Below are positions 6,261 through 6,289 of a stretch of 6,289 nucleotides of DNA, in pieces. The notes under the pieces are model-generated. The model worked only from the letters and a program-made list of their open reading frames with translations. It made no database searches and had not been told where the DNA came from. Positions within the stretch are counted from its first letter, which is position 1, and every line of letters begins with the position of its first letter. The DNA comes from Deltaproteobacteria bacterium (GTDB lineage: Bacteria; Desulfobacterota; GWC2-55-46; S146-70; JAUXIU01): contig JAUXIU010000066.1 of the NCBI GenBank assembly GCA_030620895.1, positions 1 through 6,289 of the forward strand. Direction: 5' to 3'. The translations under genes were made by a program, and so were the position numbers.

Positions 6261-6289
6261 ATGGACCTTATAACACGTGAATTCCAAAC
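6261..6289 (+). CDS. Start of an unidentified protein gene (truncated by window edge)
   Basis: Only nine codons are visible (MDLITREFQ), too few to recognise a family. The evidence for a gene is the strong ribosome-binding site GGAGGTGAT (6252-6260) directly ahead of the ATG; the spacing from GGAGG to ATG is four bases, a little short. The frame is also open upstream to an ATG at 6225, which has no Shine-Dalgarno, so 6261 is preferred. A promoter at 6074-6102 and several inverted repeats lie in the long region before it, which suggests regulation at the transcription or leader level. Function unknown. Confidence 0.55.

Overview
The window is an AT-rich bacterial chromosomal segment with four well-supported protein genes, one probable membrane-protein partner gene, a tRNA gene and the first codons of a sixth protein gene. 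The lineage cannot be fixed from sequence alone. The Fur protein and the style of intergenic repeats remind me of Nitrospirota or Deltaproteobacteria-like environmental genomes, but this is a low-confidence impression. Nothing looks phage-like or plasmid-like.

Positions 74-4358 (minus strand) hold a three-gene cluster read right to left: a MoxR-type AAA+ ATPase, a membrane-anchored DUF58 protein and a TgpA-like membrane transglutaminase. This MoxR-DUF58-transglutaminase triad is a widespread envelope-associated arrangement. The last two genes overlap by ATGA and are surely co-translated. Between moxR and the DUF58 gene lies a 212-bp gap, almost filled by a roughly 187-bp non-coding element. 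It has imperfect terminal inverted repeats and nested internal hairpins, so it looks like a MITE-type insertion in the operon.

Positions 4359-4441 are a divergent promoter region. A near-consensus sigma70 promoter drives tRNA-Gly(GCC) to the right, and a weaker one drives moxR to the left. After the tRNA comes a Fur-family metalloregulator (4694-5131, plus strand). It converges on a tRNA1(Val)-type adenine-N6 methyltransferase gene (minus strand, TTG start) with only 31 bp between the stops.

Positions 5859-6260 are a long non-coding stretch. It contains the methyltransferase promoter, a degenerate tandem repeat, and a probable promoter and leader with three inverted repeats. These precede a gene that starts at about 6261 with a strong ribosome-binding site and runs off the window.

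I see no clearly novel multi-gene system. The parts most worth a second look are the MITE-like element inside the operon and the structured leader at the right edge.
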